Assembly: GCA_022225965.2 (NCBI GenBank)
Contig: JAKJXP020000029.1
Span: 62,001-126,000 of the forward strand
Source: Diatrype stigma
Taxonomy: Eukaryota > Ascomycota > Sordariomycetes > Xylariales > Diatrypaceae
Direction: 5' to 3'
Length of the DNA: 64,000 nucleotides
The translations under genes and the position numbers were made by a program. Below the pieces are notes generated by a model. The model was not told where the DNA came from, did no database searches, and saw nothing but the letters and a program-made list of their open reading frames with translations. Numbering within the stretch: position 1 is the first letter of the stretch; each line of letters opens with the position of its first letter. Shown one piece after another: positions 11,666 through 20,810 of this stretch.

Positions 11666-13219
11666 ATGATGTCAACGTTACTATCCGCCATAGCGTCGCG
11701 GAGGCGGCTCGTGAAGATCGTGGGTGGTGTGTCCCTCATCGTCCTCGTCACCGCTATCTTCAGCCATATGTTCTACGACGACCTGGCGCCCGAGTCGCTG
11801 AAGAAGTTTACGTCATCCTCGCACTCCTCGTCCGGGGGCGGCTCCAGAAAGAAGTACAATGTCAAGCAGATGCACCTGCTCATCCCGGCGACCAGCACGA
11901 ACCACCACCTGTGCCAGCTTATGGTCTCGGCCGCTGTCATGGGCTACCCTGCCCCGGTCCTGATCAACTGGGACGCGCCCGAGGCCTCCGACGCCTACGT
12001 CCAGCACCTGATGAAGGTCGAGGGCGTGCTCAACTACCTCGACTCGCTGCCCAGCAGCCAGCAGGACGACATGATCTTCATGCTCGATGGCTTCGACGCC
12101 TGGTTCCAGCTGCCCGGCGACGTGCTCATGCAGCGGTACTACGACGTCGTGAACCGGGCGGCGCAGGAGCATTTAAAGACGTACGGGGCCGCCCTGGTCA
12201 AGAAGAACGACATCCGGGACACGGTGCTGTTCGGGCCGGACAAGCTCTGCTGGCCGCTGGGCATGGAGCGCCCGGCGTGCTGGGCGGTGCCAGACTCGTG
12301 GATGGAGCCGCACGCGTTCGGACCCGACACGGACTACGGCATAGTCGAGCACGTGCGGCCCAAGTGGCTCAACTCGGGCACGATCATGGGCCCGGCGCGG
12401 GAGATGCGGGACGTGTTCGCGGCGACGCTGGAGAAGATCCACGACCACCACACGACCGACTCGGACCAGTTCTACTTCGCCGAGCTGTGGGGCGACCAGT
12501 CGTACCAGCGCAGCCTCGACAAGCTGGCCTGGGACCGCGCGCGCGGTGAGGACGTCAAGGACGCCGAGAACTTCCTGCTGCCGCCCCAGGACAAGGACAT
12601 CCCCGACCTCAAGAAGGGCCAGCGCGCCGAGTACTACATCGGGCTGGACTTCGACTCGGCTATCTGGCAGACCATCGCCTTCTACGACGACTACATGACC
12701 TGGGTGCAGCAGAACTTGTCGAGCCCCTACGTGCGCCAGGCCAGCAAGGCCATCAACCCGTACCACCACTTCGAGCTGCCCGCGGACCTGACGTCGCGCT
12801 CGTCGAGCAAGAACCCGCATGGCCTCGCGCAGTCGCCGCTCGAGGCCACGGACCGCGACGGCGACCGCGCCTCGCTGCAGGGCGCGGACACGCTGCCCGA
12901 GGCCCTGCACTCGTGGGAGACACTGCCCCTGGCCTTCAACACCATCACCAAGACGGTGCCGCCCATCCTGCACTTCACGGGCAAGAAGGGCTACCGCGAG
13001 ATGTGGTGGCCCCGCAACTGGTTCTACCCGTACCAGGAGCCGATCCTGCGGGCGCTGCGGCGCCGCGGGCCCGTCAAGACGGGCCCCCACCGCGAGAGCA
13101 TCGCCGGCGCCTGGACCTACCCCGGCAACGGCACCGAGCGCGGCTGGCTCGACTGGGAGGGCGGCCTGTGCGGCCAGTTCGAGGAGCAGCTGCAGGGCCG
13201 CGAGTGGGTTGACTTATAA
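11666..13219 (+). CDS. Type II membrane glycosyltransferase-like protein, paralogue of the gene at 6107, 517 aa
   Basis: Probable Golgi or ER sugar transferase. The frame is uninterrupted from ATG 11666. A short basic cytosolic tail (ASRRRLVK) leads into one membrane segment (VGGVSLIVLVTAIF, about residues 19-34), a Ser/Gly-rich stem and a luminal domain. Motifs shared in order with the paralogue are LLIPATSTNHHLC, INWD, MLDGFDAWFQL (acidic, DxD-like), WLNSGTIMG and YIGLDF, then EMWWPRNWFYPY near the C-end and a Cys-containing tail. Codons are very G+C-rich at third positions. The pair is divergent, about 3.75 kb apart, with a small transposon between. The resemblance to PLOD/GLT25-type transferases is by motif only; the product sugar is unknown. 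Confidence 0.8.
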   Translation: MMSTLLSAIASRRRLVKIVGGVSLIVLVTAIFSHMFYDDLAPESLKKFTSSSHSSSGGGSRKKYNVKQMHLLIPATSTNHHLCQLMVSAAVMGYPAPVLINWDAPEASDAYVQHLMKVEGVLNYLDSLPSSQQDDMIFMLDGFDAWFQLPGDVLMQRYYDVVNRAAQEHLKTYGAALVKKNDIRDTVLFGPDKLCWPLGMERPACWAVPDSWMEPHAFGPDTDYGIVEHVRPKWLNSGTIMGPAREMRDVFAATLEKIHDHHTTDSDQFYFAELWGDQSYQRSLDKLAWDRARGEDVKDAENFLLPPQDKDIPDLKKGQRAEYYIGLDFDSAIWQTIAFYDDYMTWVQQNLSSPYVRQASKAINPYHHFELPADLTSRSSSKNPHGLAQSPLEATDRDGDRASLQGADTLPEALHSWETLPLAFNTITKTVPPILHFTGKKGYREMWWPRNWFYPYQEPILRALRRRGPVKTGPHRESIAGAWTYPGNGTERGWLDWEGGLCGQFEEQLQGREWVDL

Positions 13220-13927
13220 GAAGTACCTACGAAGAACCGAAGATAAATACATTTATAAATAATATGATCATTACACGAGTAGGAAGTATCATCACGACAA
13301 GCCAGTAAGCAACCAAGCAAGCAAAGAATCAATAGGTGCATACTCACCTATATCTCATCCACCCATCCATCCATCAATCCATACCGGACATGTTTATTCT
13401 GGACACTACCTAGTCGAGTTCACATGCGAAGAAAAGCCAAGCCAAGCCAAGCATAGCACAGCACAATGAAGCGAAGCCTCACCTCACCAGCCATCATCAC
13501 ATTCAAAAACACATCTGATGCTGTATGTGTCACAAGCCACTTCCATACTACACATATTATCATTATTACTACCCCACATCACCCTACGACATCACACCCT
13601 ACCTACCCCTATGGTGCTCTACGCTTTAACGACAGGCGGCTGGTTCTTTTGGATGATTACATGAATTACATCTGTGGAGTGGGTAGGGGGTGGAAACGGG
13701 GACAGAGAGACAGGAGGGCAGAGAGGGGGAGTGAGAGGAAATACAAACAGTCGGCATGGAATGGCTTGCATGGCGTCTTGTTGGGGATAATGAAAGTAGA
13801 CGAGTTAGACTGTAGTATGTACGTACATAGGGTATACATATTTATATATAATTATCAACACTACCTCATGATTATACTGAATATTTATGAGAGAATGTTC
13901 CCACTTAATGGTGAAGAAGGCAGCAAG
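13220..13927. other. Non-coding 3' region with short simple repeats
   Basis: Contains ATCCATCC, AAGCCAAGCC and CACA-type short repeats. A 172-codon open frame over 13466-13984 runs into the transposon end at 13930 and has no coding character, so it is not called. Confidence 0.45.
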
Positions 13928-13929
13928 TA

Positions 13930-14791
13930 CCCGTTGGTCCATGCGGGAAATGGACACCCTAAGCAGAGCTTAGTTGGGCATTAGTGCTGTAACCTCCCTA
14001 GTACTGTAACCAAACCGTAATTCTTTAGGTTTTTTTGTATAACTTTATGAATTTAAAAGATAATTTATTCGTTTAAACGGTATGAAGATATTTAAGTAAA
14101 ACTCTAAAACCGGACGTATTTATATTTTTTATATATGTTATGTAATATAACGAAAATAAAGAATACAGATTTAAGGCTTTTAAGATTTTTAAAATAATAT
14201 TAAACACTCTTCGATTTTAGTACGAATAAAAATGATAGAAATCTAAACTTTTCGAAATTAAATGCGTTATATAATAAAGATACTTATACGATTTTTTAAA
14301 AATTAAAAACCTTTAAAATTGCAGGTTTTATTTAAGAATTTTAATATATTACCTTAGAAATCGAAAAATATAGCATATGCCAGCTAATTTTTTATATAAT
14401 GTATATATTTATATAATACCGTATAACTTTTTATATATAAGCCGGAAAAATTCCGTTTTTGCTTTATCCGCTTTATTACGTAAATGCGTATATTATTTCG
14501 ATTTTGGTTCATTTTTATCATTTTTATTTTACGCTAAAACTATTATTATATAATATATAAATTATAAACCCTTACGTATTTACGGAAATAACTGCATGCA
14601 TTATTACGATATATATATGGTTCGAATCGTAAAATCCGAATTATCTTCCGACGGCAAATTGCATCTTTAAAGGATTTTTTGTTATTTAATTATAACAATT
14701 TAAAGGTTTGGTTACAGTACTAAGGAGGTTACAGCACTAATGCCCAACTAAGCTCTGCTTAGGGTGTCCATTTCCCGCATGAACCAACGGG
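13930..14791. mobile_element. 862-bp element with 87-bp terminal inverted repeats and TA target duplication
   Basis: Left repeat 13930-14016 and right repeat 14705-14791 are inverted copies that differ at only two positions, both C/T. The tips are CCCGTTGG/CCAACGGG, flanked on each side by TA (13928-13929 and 14792-14793), which fits a Tc1/mariner-pogo type. Each repeat holds a perfect palindrome CTAAGCAGAGCTTAG (left copy about 13960-13974) and two direct copies of TAGTRCTGTAACC, candidate transposase binding sites. The core 14017-14704 is extremely A+T-rich with no open frame, as if mutated by RIP. It is non-autonomous. The superfamily is inferred from TA alone. Confidence 0.82.
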
Positions 14792-14878
14792 TATAGAGGT
14801 AGGTGTATAGCGCGTGTGGTTTGTGCCAAATTCGATCCTGATACTATCTCATTATACAAATATAAGTATATAAGTATA

Positions 14879-15623
14879 CTCGTTAGGGCTTTAATCACCT
14901 TCTAACTCACATTTTGCCCGCTTTGCGGATATAATTAGGGATTAACTAAACGTATTATAAAAACAAAACGTATTATAAAAACAAAACGTATTATAAATTA
15001 TTACCTTTTATTTATATACGTTTTTATTTAAAATTAAAGTAATATATCTTATTATAATTCTTTATTTTAATATATACGATATTTTTAATTATTATTTCAT
15101 TACTAGGCTTATGTAAAATAGAAATTTAAATAAGTTTTAAAGATTTTAAGTTTTTATGCTTTATACGGCGTATTAATTATAAATGCTATAGGTATTATAA
15201 GTATTAAAGGTGTTATAGGTATTATAGGTATTATAAGTATTATAAGTATTATAGGTGCTATAAGTGCTATAAGTGCTATAGGTACTATAGGTGCTATAAG
15301 TGCTATAAGTGTTATAGGTGTTATAGGTGCTATAAGTGCTATAAGTGCTATAAGTGCTATAGGTGCTATAGGTATTATAAGTGTTATAAGTATTATAAAG
15401 AAATGTACTGCTTTATATAATAATTATCTTATATATAAGAATATTATATTAATATATATGGCATTATTAATAAATAATAAGATATATAAAGTTTTATTTA
15501 AATTATATAAAGAATTATATAAAAAATACTACGTTTTGCTTTTGTAATACGTTTAGCTTATTCCTAACCCCAATGGCGAAGCCATGAAATTGTGGGTCAA
15601 AAGGCGATTAAAGCCCTGACGAA
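14879..15623. mobile_element. 745-bp A+T-decayed Mutator-like element, 10-bp near-duplicate flanks
   Basis: The flanks TATAAGTATA (14869-14878) and TATAGGTATA (15624-15633) differ by one transition. Inside, imperfect inverted repeats of about 95 bp start CTCGTTAGGGCTTTAATC on the left and TTCGTCAGGGCTTTAATC on the right (reversed). They later share CTAAACGTATTA and AAAACGTA. The tips resemble those of the element at 20220 (CTCGTCAGGGCT, then CGCCTTTGACCC), so the two are probably relatives. The A+T-rich core carries a 9-bp minisatellite and no gene. It begins only 87 bp after the preceding element. Confidence 0.7.
15184..15396. repeat. 9-bp minisatellite, consensus GTRYTATAR
   Basis: About 23 tandem copies of a 9-bp unit (GTGCTATAA, GTATTATAG, GTGTTATAA and similar) lie inside the decayed element at 14879-15623. 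The unit differs between copies almost only by A/G and C/T changes. The element's own flanking sequence, TATARGTATA, looks like this unit. Confidence 0.85.
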
Positions 15624-15633
15624 TATAGGTATA

Positions 15634-16929
15634 ATGGCCGTTTCTTACTCCCGAGTCGGAAATAGGGGTGGTGGGTTGAATATATACATACATGTATGTC
15701 GTCTAGGTAGGCAGTCAAGTGAAGTTGTGCCGAGGAATCAAACGTTCATAGGTGCTTCATTCTTAGAATAACATTTGCACAGCAGGAATGACAACTTCGA
15801 TGTGTTGTTGACCGTGATCATTGTTATGCAAATGCATACCTTTTTTTCCCCTACTTACTTACATATAAGATTGAATTTGGAGTCCCAAAATTCCAAGTAC
15901 ATAGTCAACCGGAGATAAGATTAGTCTCTATATTTGGCTATAGTTACATGTAGTCGGTAGGTAGTATCTTCTTGGAGATGAGATTTCCGGAGAGTAATTT
16001 TATCCCCGGATGGCCACTTCCGTCATCTACCGTATGGTGGTCTGCCAGTTGTTGTTTAACTTATGTCACTTCTCGAGAGAAACCCACGATGCCGTCGTTC
16101 CAGTCTCCCGGTTGCTCATCATAGGAGCACTTGGTTATAGATGGGGAACGCGCGTGCGTATGATGGATGGATGGACGCATACTGCATACTTACGCAACCC
16201 CTTCTTAATCAAGGGCAAATATCACTGCCTGCGTATGTATCACCGCCAGAAGCACGCAATCGATCGGCAGCGCTTATCCAACTTTCCTCTGTGGGTTATT
16301 GAAACATTACAAATGAGCTGCTAGCATGTGATGTTATATCATGAGAATGGAGAACGGACGAACAAGGAGAAGAATGAGAACCCAAGTACCAGACTATATG
16401 TCTGTGTATAGTGTATATGTAACTAGGTATATATGTATGTGTGTAATAATAATGCAGAATAAGCTATGCAAGATGCCGGCCGTCCATCCGTCCGTCAGGT
16501 CGTCATCAATTAGTAATTTTCTCTTGTGGGAATCAATCATCTTTCTCTACTCGAGAGAAACAGTGGTTCGGGGGACTGGGCCGGACCGGACCAGACGGAC
16601 ACAAACAGAATCGGACCAAATGCCCTCCGCCTGCCCCCCTGCGCCGGCTCGCCCCCGGAAATATTTCCGGGAATACGACATTAGGTTTCCCCTTTACTGT
16701 CCTTCTCTCCCCATTTGCACTCTTTCGTTGCGCGCACTCTCCCCCCTTCTATGGTATTATGATGCATGCACACAATATGCCAGGCTGTCCCATCCCATAT
16801 GTACATGGTTCGCTTTTCCCCCGCCACCCGCAATATGCGACGCCTGGGTATGCAAAAACAATATGTAGGTTAAACAAACAAGTTCAAGACAAAACACTCG
16901 ACGAGGCTCTTCGCGCTATCGACTCATCT
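15634..16929. other. Non-coding DNA between the element pair and the transporter gene
   Basis: Open frames at 16010-16324 and 16341-16868 lack domains, contain microsatellite-like TATGTATGT, and show no codon bias, so they are not called. Nothing else is seen. Confidence 0.45.
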
Positions 16930-18308
16930 TCACGCTGCCGCTGCTGTGCCGTTTGGCTGGTTCACAACAGCCGCCGCCGCCGCCGCTACTACGGCCGCCC
17001 GCTCCTTGTTCTTCCTCTTGCTGTCGAGCTCCACGAAAGAGTAGAGAGCGCCACCAGCGACGGTGATGAGAATTCCCCACATGTTCATCGCGCTGAGGTG
17101 CACGTCGAACAACAGGCCACCCAGCACGATGGTCAGGCATTGCTTGATGTTGGCGCATACGGTCATGGTTAGGGCACCGGCGATCTTGTTGGTGCTGAAG
17201 CTGGAGACGTTGAGGGCGAATGCCAGCGCACCGTTGCCGAGCATGACGAGCATAAACGGCAGCGGCGTGAAGCGTGCGGTGCCCGCGAACAACTCGTCGC
17301 GCAAGAAGTCGCGGAACGCCATCAGCTCGCCCGTGAACAGCGCATATAAGATCGACTGCAGACAAGCCAACGGAGACATCCGTCTCAGGATCTCCCAGAA
17401 CGACAGAGCCAATGAGCCCGTCATCATCTTGTTGGTCACAATCGTCTTCAGTGCTGCCAGGATCACGCCCAGGAAGGTTAGTATGAACCCTAGGTCCGTG
17501 AACGTAAAATCACCGTACGTCGCGACGGTCACACCGAAGATGATGGGTATCAGCGACAGGTACGTCTCCGTAGAGAAGGTCCGGTTGAACATGACGCGGA
17601 AGAGGAACGTCGTAAAAAGAGGGGTCGTCGAGCGCACGACCTGGTGGAAGGGGACGGATACCATTGCTCTATGGGCCTGGTTAGCGGTGGTAATCGGGAT
17701 TGGAATCGCCTTTGCTCCTCGACTAGAGCTGCCAGTGGAGCGTTTGAGAAACTTACAATGAGACGTTTGAGATGGCTATATTAATGGTGAAGAGGAAGGA
17801 GAACGCCACCAGAGCAAGGTTTTCTCGCCGGGTAAGTTTCGCAGCATGGAAATGGCCCTTGTGAAGCATTATCGTACATCCAACAGCCGAGCAACCGGCG
17901 TGAAGAGCAGTCAACAACCATGGGAAACGGAACTATCACAAGAAAAACCTAGTCAGCCATTTATACCATAGAGGCGCATAGCAGCGTGAATAGTGAGTAG
18001 CATTGGACAGCACATACCGATCCCAAAATAGCCTTGTTGTAAATTGTCAACCCAATATTGCATGTGAAGTAGCCGGCCAAGGCAATAAGCTTTTTCCTCG
18101 TCGATACCGTATCTTCGTGGTTCTGCGGAGGCAACACGACCTGGGGTTCCTGAACCAGGCCCTTCTCAAGATCGTCAACATCTTCACGCTCTAATAGCCC
18201 GGCCTGTTCTGTGGTAGTGTCCACATCCACACTGCTGTGCCTCAACTCGCCGGTGTCGAGTCTGATATCATCGTCCTGGTCATGCGACCTCCTGAGCGAT
18301 GAGGACAT
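16930..18308 (-). CDS. Triose-phosphate/nucleotide-sugar transporter family (SLC35-like), three exons, 401 aa
   Basis: Multi-pass Golgi/ER antiporter-type protein of the drug/metabolite transporter superfamily, TPT branch. The exons I assign are 18308-18018, 17932-17757 and 17668-16930, with introns of 85 and 88 bp. An acidic N-tail of about 75 residues is followed by membrane segments beginning KLIALAGYFTCNIGLTIYNK, then FPWLLTALHAGCSAVG, then VSVPFHQVVRSTTPLFT. The last is the conserved TPT region with the SxPFHxxxRxxTP pattern. About ten hydrophobic segments end with MNMWGILITVAGGALYS. The C-tail has Lys/Arg (DSKRKNKE) and Ala runs. The family includes GDP-mannose, UDP-sugar and uncharacterised fungal carriers; the substrate is undetermined. 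It lies between the glycosyltransferase pair and the UDP-glucose dehydrogenase. Confidence 0.9.
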
Positions 18309-18968
18309 TTGGACGAAGCACTTCTTTCCCTCCTTCTTTCTCTGCCAGGCAACTTGGCTCCCGAGCTCTTTGACTTCGAAGGTTGGCTCAACCTAAAAGC
18401 GACTGCGCATTCACTACCACCTAAACAGTTGCTTAACTTGACGTTCGTGGCTATCGGACGAAAATTAGGTGTTGATTGAACTGTTCCCTCGGTTGATTAT
18501 AGGAAGAGGAAAACGGCGGTATGCAGCAGGATATAAAAGATCCAGTGGAACGTATAGGAATGCTGCCGCAGAATACTCGGGTTCGGGTGTTCGGATGGAA
18601 GTCGATCCTGAGCAGAAATTGGAACCTTGGGAATGTGGTGATAAGCGGGTTAATCGGATTCAGAGGTCAAGTGGCGTAGAGATACTGTAATGATATTGAT
18701 TTGCAGTCTATGGTATAGTAGGTAGGCATGTATGTATATGGCAGTCGGAAGTATGGCCGCCTTGGTAGCGATGCATAAGCAGGTATTGTCTGGTTACATA
18801 AAACTGGAAACACAAATGACGTTTCGAGTTTATTCCCTGAGGCTCTCTCTCTTGCACGTTTGCTCGAAGAAGGAAAGGAAGGGCGGGAGTTGAGGAGTGA
18901 GGAGGAGCGGGAGGAACTGTACGAAGTACGATGCGCACCGGAGACACGAAGGTCGGAGGTGTTGAGGT

Positions 18969-19003
18969 GCTGAGCGCTGAGTGCTGAGTGCTGAGTGCTG
19001 ACT
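18969..19003. repeat. 7-bp tandem GCTGAGT, five copies
   Basis: GCTGAGC, three GCTGAGT and GCTGACT follow one another without gaps. Confidence 0.85.
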
Positions 19004-19181
19004 GAGGAACGGATCGGACGGCGGCGACTTGACTTGGCGGTTCAAGTGGTTGGCTCTTGGCTTGTTTGGAACTTTGGAAGACCGCAAGCAGGTACTTAGG
19101 TGAGTGTGGGCAGGGCCGGCAGAGCGAGCAGGCCAGGAGGGGATGGATATGCATGTACCTCTTGTACGTAATACTAAGTAC

Positions 19182-19272
19182 TGTATGTATGTATGTGTAT
19201 GTATGTCTATACATACATGATACATATATACATACATACATGCATACACATGCATACACATGCATACATACA
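19182..19272. repeat. GTAT/CATA tetranucleotide block with inverted halves
   Basis: A GTAT-rich left half (to about 19208) is followed by a CATA-rich right half with three CATGCATACA units. The halves are complementary, so the strand can fold into a long hairpin. Confidence 0.8.
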
Positions 19273-20219
19273 GCTGGAGATGGCTGTGCTGACACCATGT
19301 ACCCAAGTATCTACTTACCAACACCCAGTGCCTGCACTGATAGTTGTGTGGTTACTGACACTGATACTGACAAGTCGAGGACACTACACGACACAGCACA
19401 TCCAGTTCGTTAATCAGCTCGCTAATCAGGTAGGTTTGGAAGGATACGCTAGGTCCGAAGTATGTACTCTATCTGGGTAGTATGTATAAATTTGGCTACA
19501 TGTACTTACTGCTAAAGGAAAAGTTCGAGTACAGGGTTCCTGAGGCTATTCGATGATGCAATGCGACATACCAGAGGGGCGTCTGATTAGATTCTTGGCA
19601 TCTCAATTCGAAGACCAATCACAGCTCGCACTGGCTCAAGAATGCTTGTAATTCTGTCTGCTCTTTACCGTTTATAGAGATATTCCCAAGTGCCCAGATT
19701 ATTACCCCAAGCAGGCCGGTACAATGTAACATTACATGAGGGACCGACGGTACAATCGGTAGAAGTATAACATGAACGCGGTATAAGGGAGGCATGCTGG
19801 CGTGCTGGCGTGCTGGCGTCACAAGAGCTGCTGGGTAACTCGGTGTGATGCGGTTCGAGCAATCGTTGTTTGGCCTCGGGTTGGTCGGCCTGCTCGGGTT
19901 GATACATAGGAACCTCACATCTCACATCTCGCTAACTATCATGCACCACCACCTATTAGTACCTAGGTAGGTAGTTATCTAACGCTCTCACTTTTCCGCC
20001 TGACACGGCACGGCACGACGACCTGGAAGTACGAGCATCTTGAGTACATGCATACATAGACACTAACGGTAAGGCAGGCATCGTCAAGTTATCAGTTGGG
20101 GTCAAATGCCTCCAGGGCTGCCTTCCTTCTTCAGAACAGAAACGCATCTCTTGCCCCTTCCTGGCTCCTAGCTTCCTGGCTTCCTGGCTCCCTGGCTCCT
20201 CCCGATATGAGCCTCCAGA

Positions 20220-20810
20220 TACTCGTCAGGGCTAGAAACGCCTTTGACCCGTATTTTTAGTGCTTCGCACATACGGTCAGGTAGTATCAAAGGGTATTCT
20301 AAATCGAAAGGGTAAACTAAGCTTGTACTTAATTCTTGGTGTAATCTGTACCAAAAATTAAGTAACATGGTATATTGCAATAGTTCCCATTAATGCATAT
20401 CGTCTTTTGCAACGCGTCGCTTTCTGTAATTCCTGCAATTGCAATTGTGATTTTTACAAAGTACCTATAATAGCGCAGCTATAACGCAACTACAGCGCAT
20501 TATGCGCTGGAGTTATAGCGCATTATGCGCTGAAGTTACAGCGCATTTAGGGGTGGTACTAATTGTAGGTACTAAAGAAAAACAATGCCTTATTCCATAA
20601 ATTCAAATGTTTTGCTTATATGCGGAGGAGGTTAGTATAGTTGGCGCCATTATCCTTTAAACCTGGAAAACATTAGGTTGCACCTAATTTGTATGGGGAA
20701 TTATGTATTTTAGTTTACCCTTTCGATTTAGAATACCCTTTGATACTACCTGACCGTATGTGCGAAGCACTAAAAATACGGGTCAAAGGCGTTTCTAGCC
20801 CTGACGAGTA
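20220..20810. mobile_element. 591-bp Mutator-like MITE with 101-bp perfect inverted repeats and 9-bp target duplication
   Basis: The direct 9-mer GCCTCCAGA lies at 20211-20219 and 20811-20819 (10 bp if the preceding A is counted). The element starts TACTCGTCAGGGCTAG and ends with its exact complement. The two inverted repeats, 20220-20320 and 20710-20810, are identical over 101 bp by eye. The 389-bp core has no gene but has a 23-bp tandem repeat. A 9-10 bp duplication with long inverted repeats is the Mutator/MULE hallmark. Identity of the arms suggests recent movement and no RIP since. It is non-autonomous; no transposase is present in the window. Confidence 0.88.
20494..20548. repeat. 23-bp tandem with internal palindrome in the MITE core
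   Basis: Two full copies and a partial copy of a 23-bp unit are present, each holding the palindrome AGCGCATTATGCGCT followed by GRAGTTAY. It could act as a subterminal protein-binding array or simply slip during replication. Confidence 0.8.

Larger units (their letters stand above)
18309..20210. other. Non-coding region with several simple repeats
   Basis: Includes the 5' flank of the transporter, a 7-bp tandem at 18969-19003, a tetranucleotide block at 19182-19272, three copies of GTGCTGGC at about 19796-19820, and TTCCTGGC-type repeats at about 20155-20200. Open frames reading through these repeats are artefacts. Confidence 0.5.

Noticed and set aside
13466..13984. 172-codon open frame downstream of the glycosyltransferase
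   Set aside because: Runs through short repeats and ends inside the transposon arm at 13930, so it cannot be a stable gene.
14610..14640. GGTTCGAATCG resembling a tRNA B box
   Set aside because: Lies in the A+T-decayed transposon core without any other tRNA part.
15184..15396. Possible CRISPR-like array
   Set aside because: Units are 9 bp in direct tandem without spacers; a minisatellite in a fungal transposon.
16010..16868. Two consecutive open frames (104 and 175 codons)
   Set aside because: No domain, biased simple-sequence words inside, no splice or codon support; chance open frames in non-coding DNA.
18708..19324. Two overlapping - strand frames with Tyr/Met/Cys-rich starts
   Set aside because: They are translations of the GTAT/CATA and GCTGAGT repeats.
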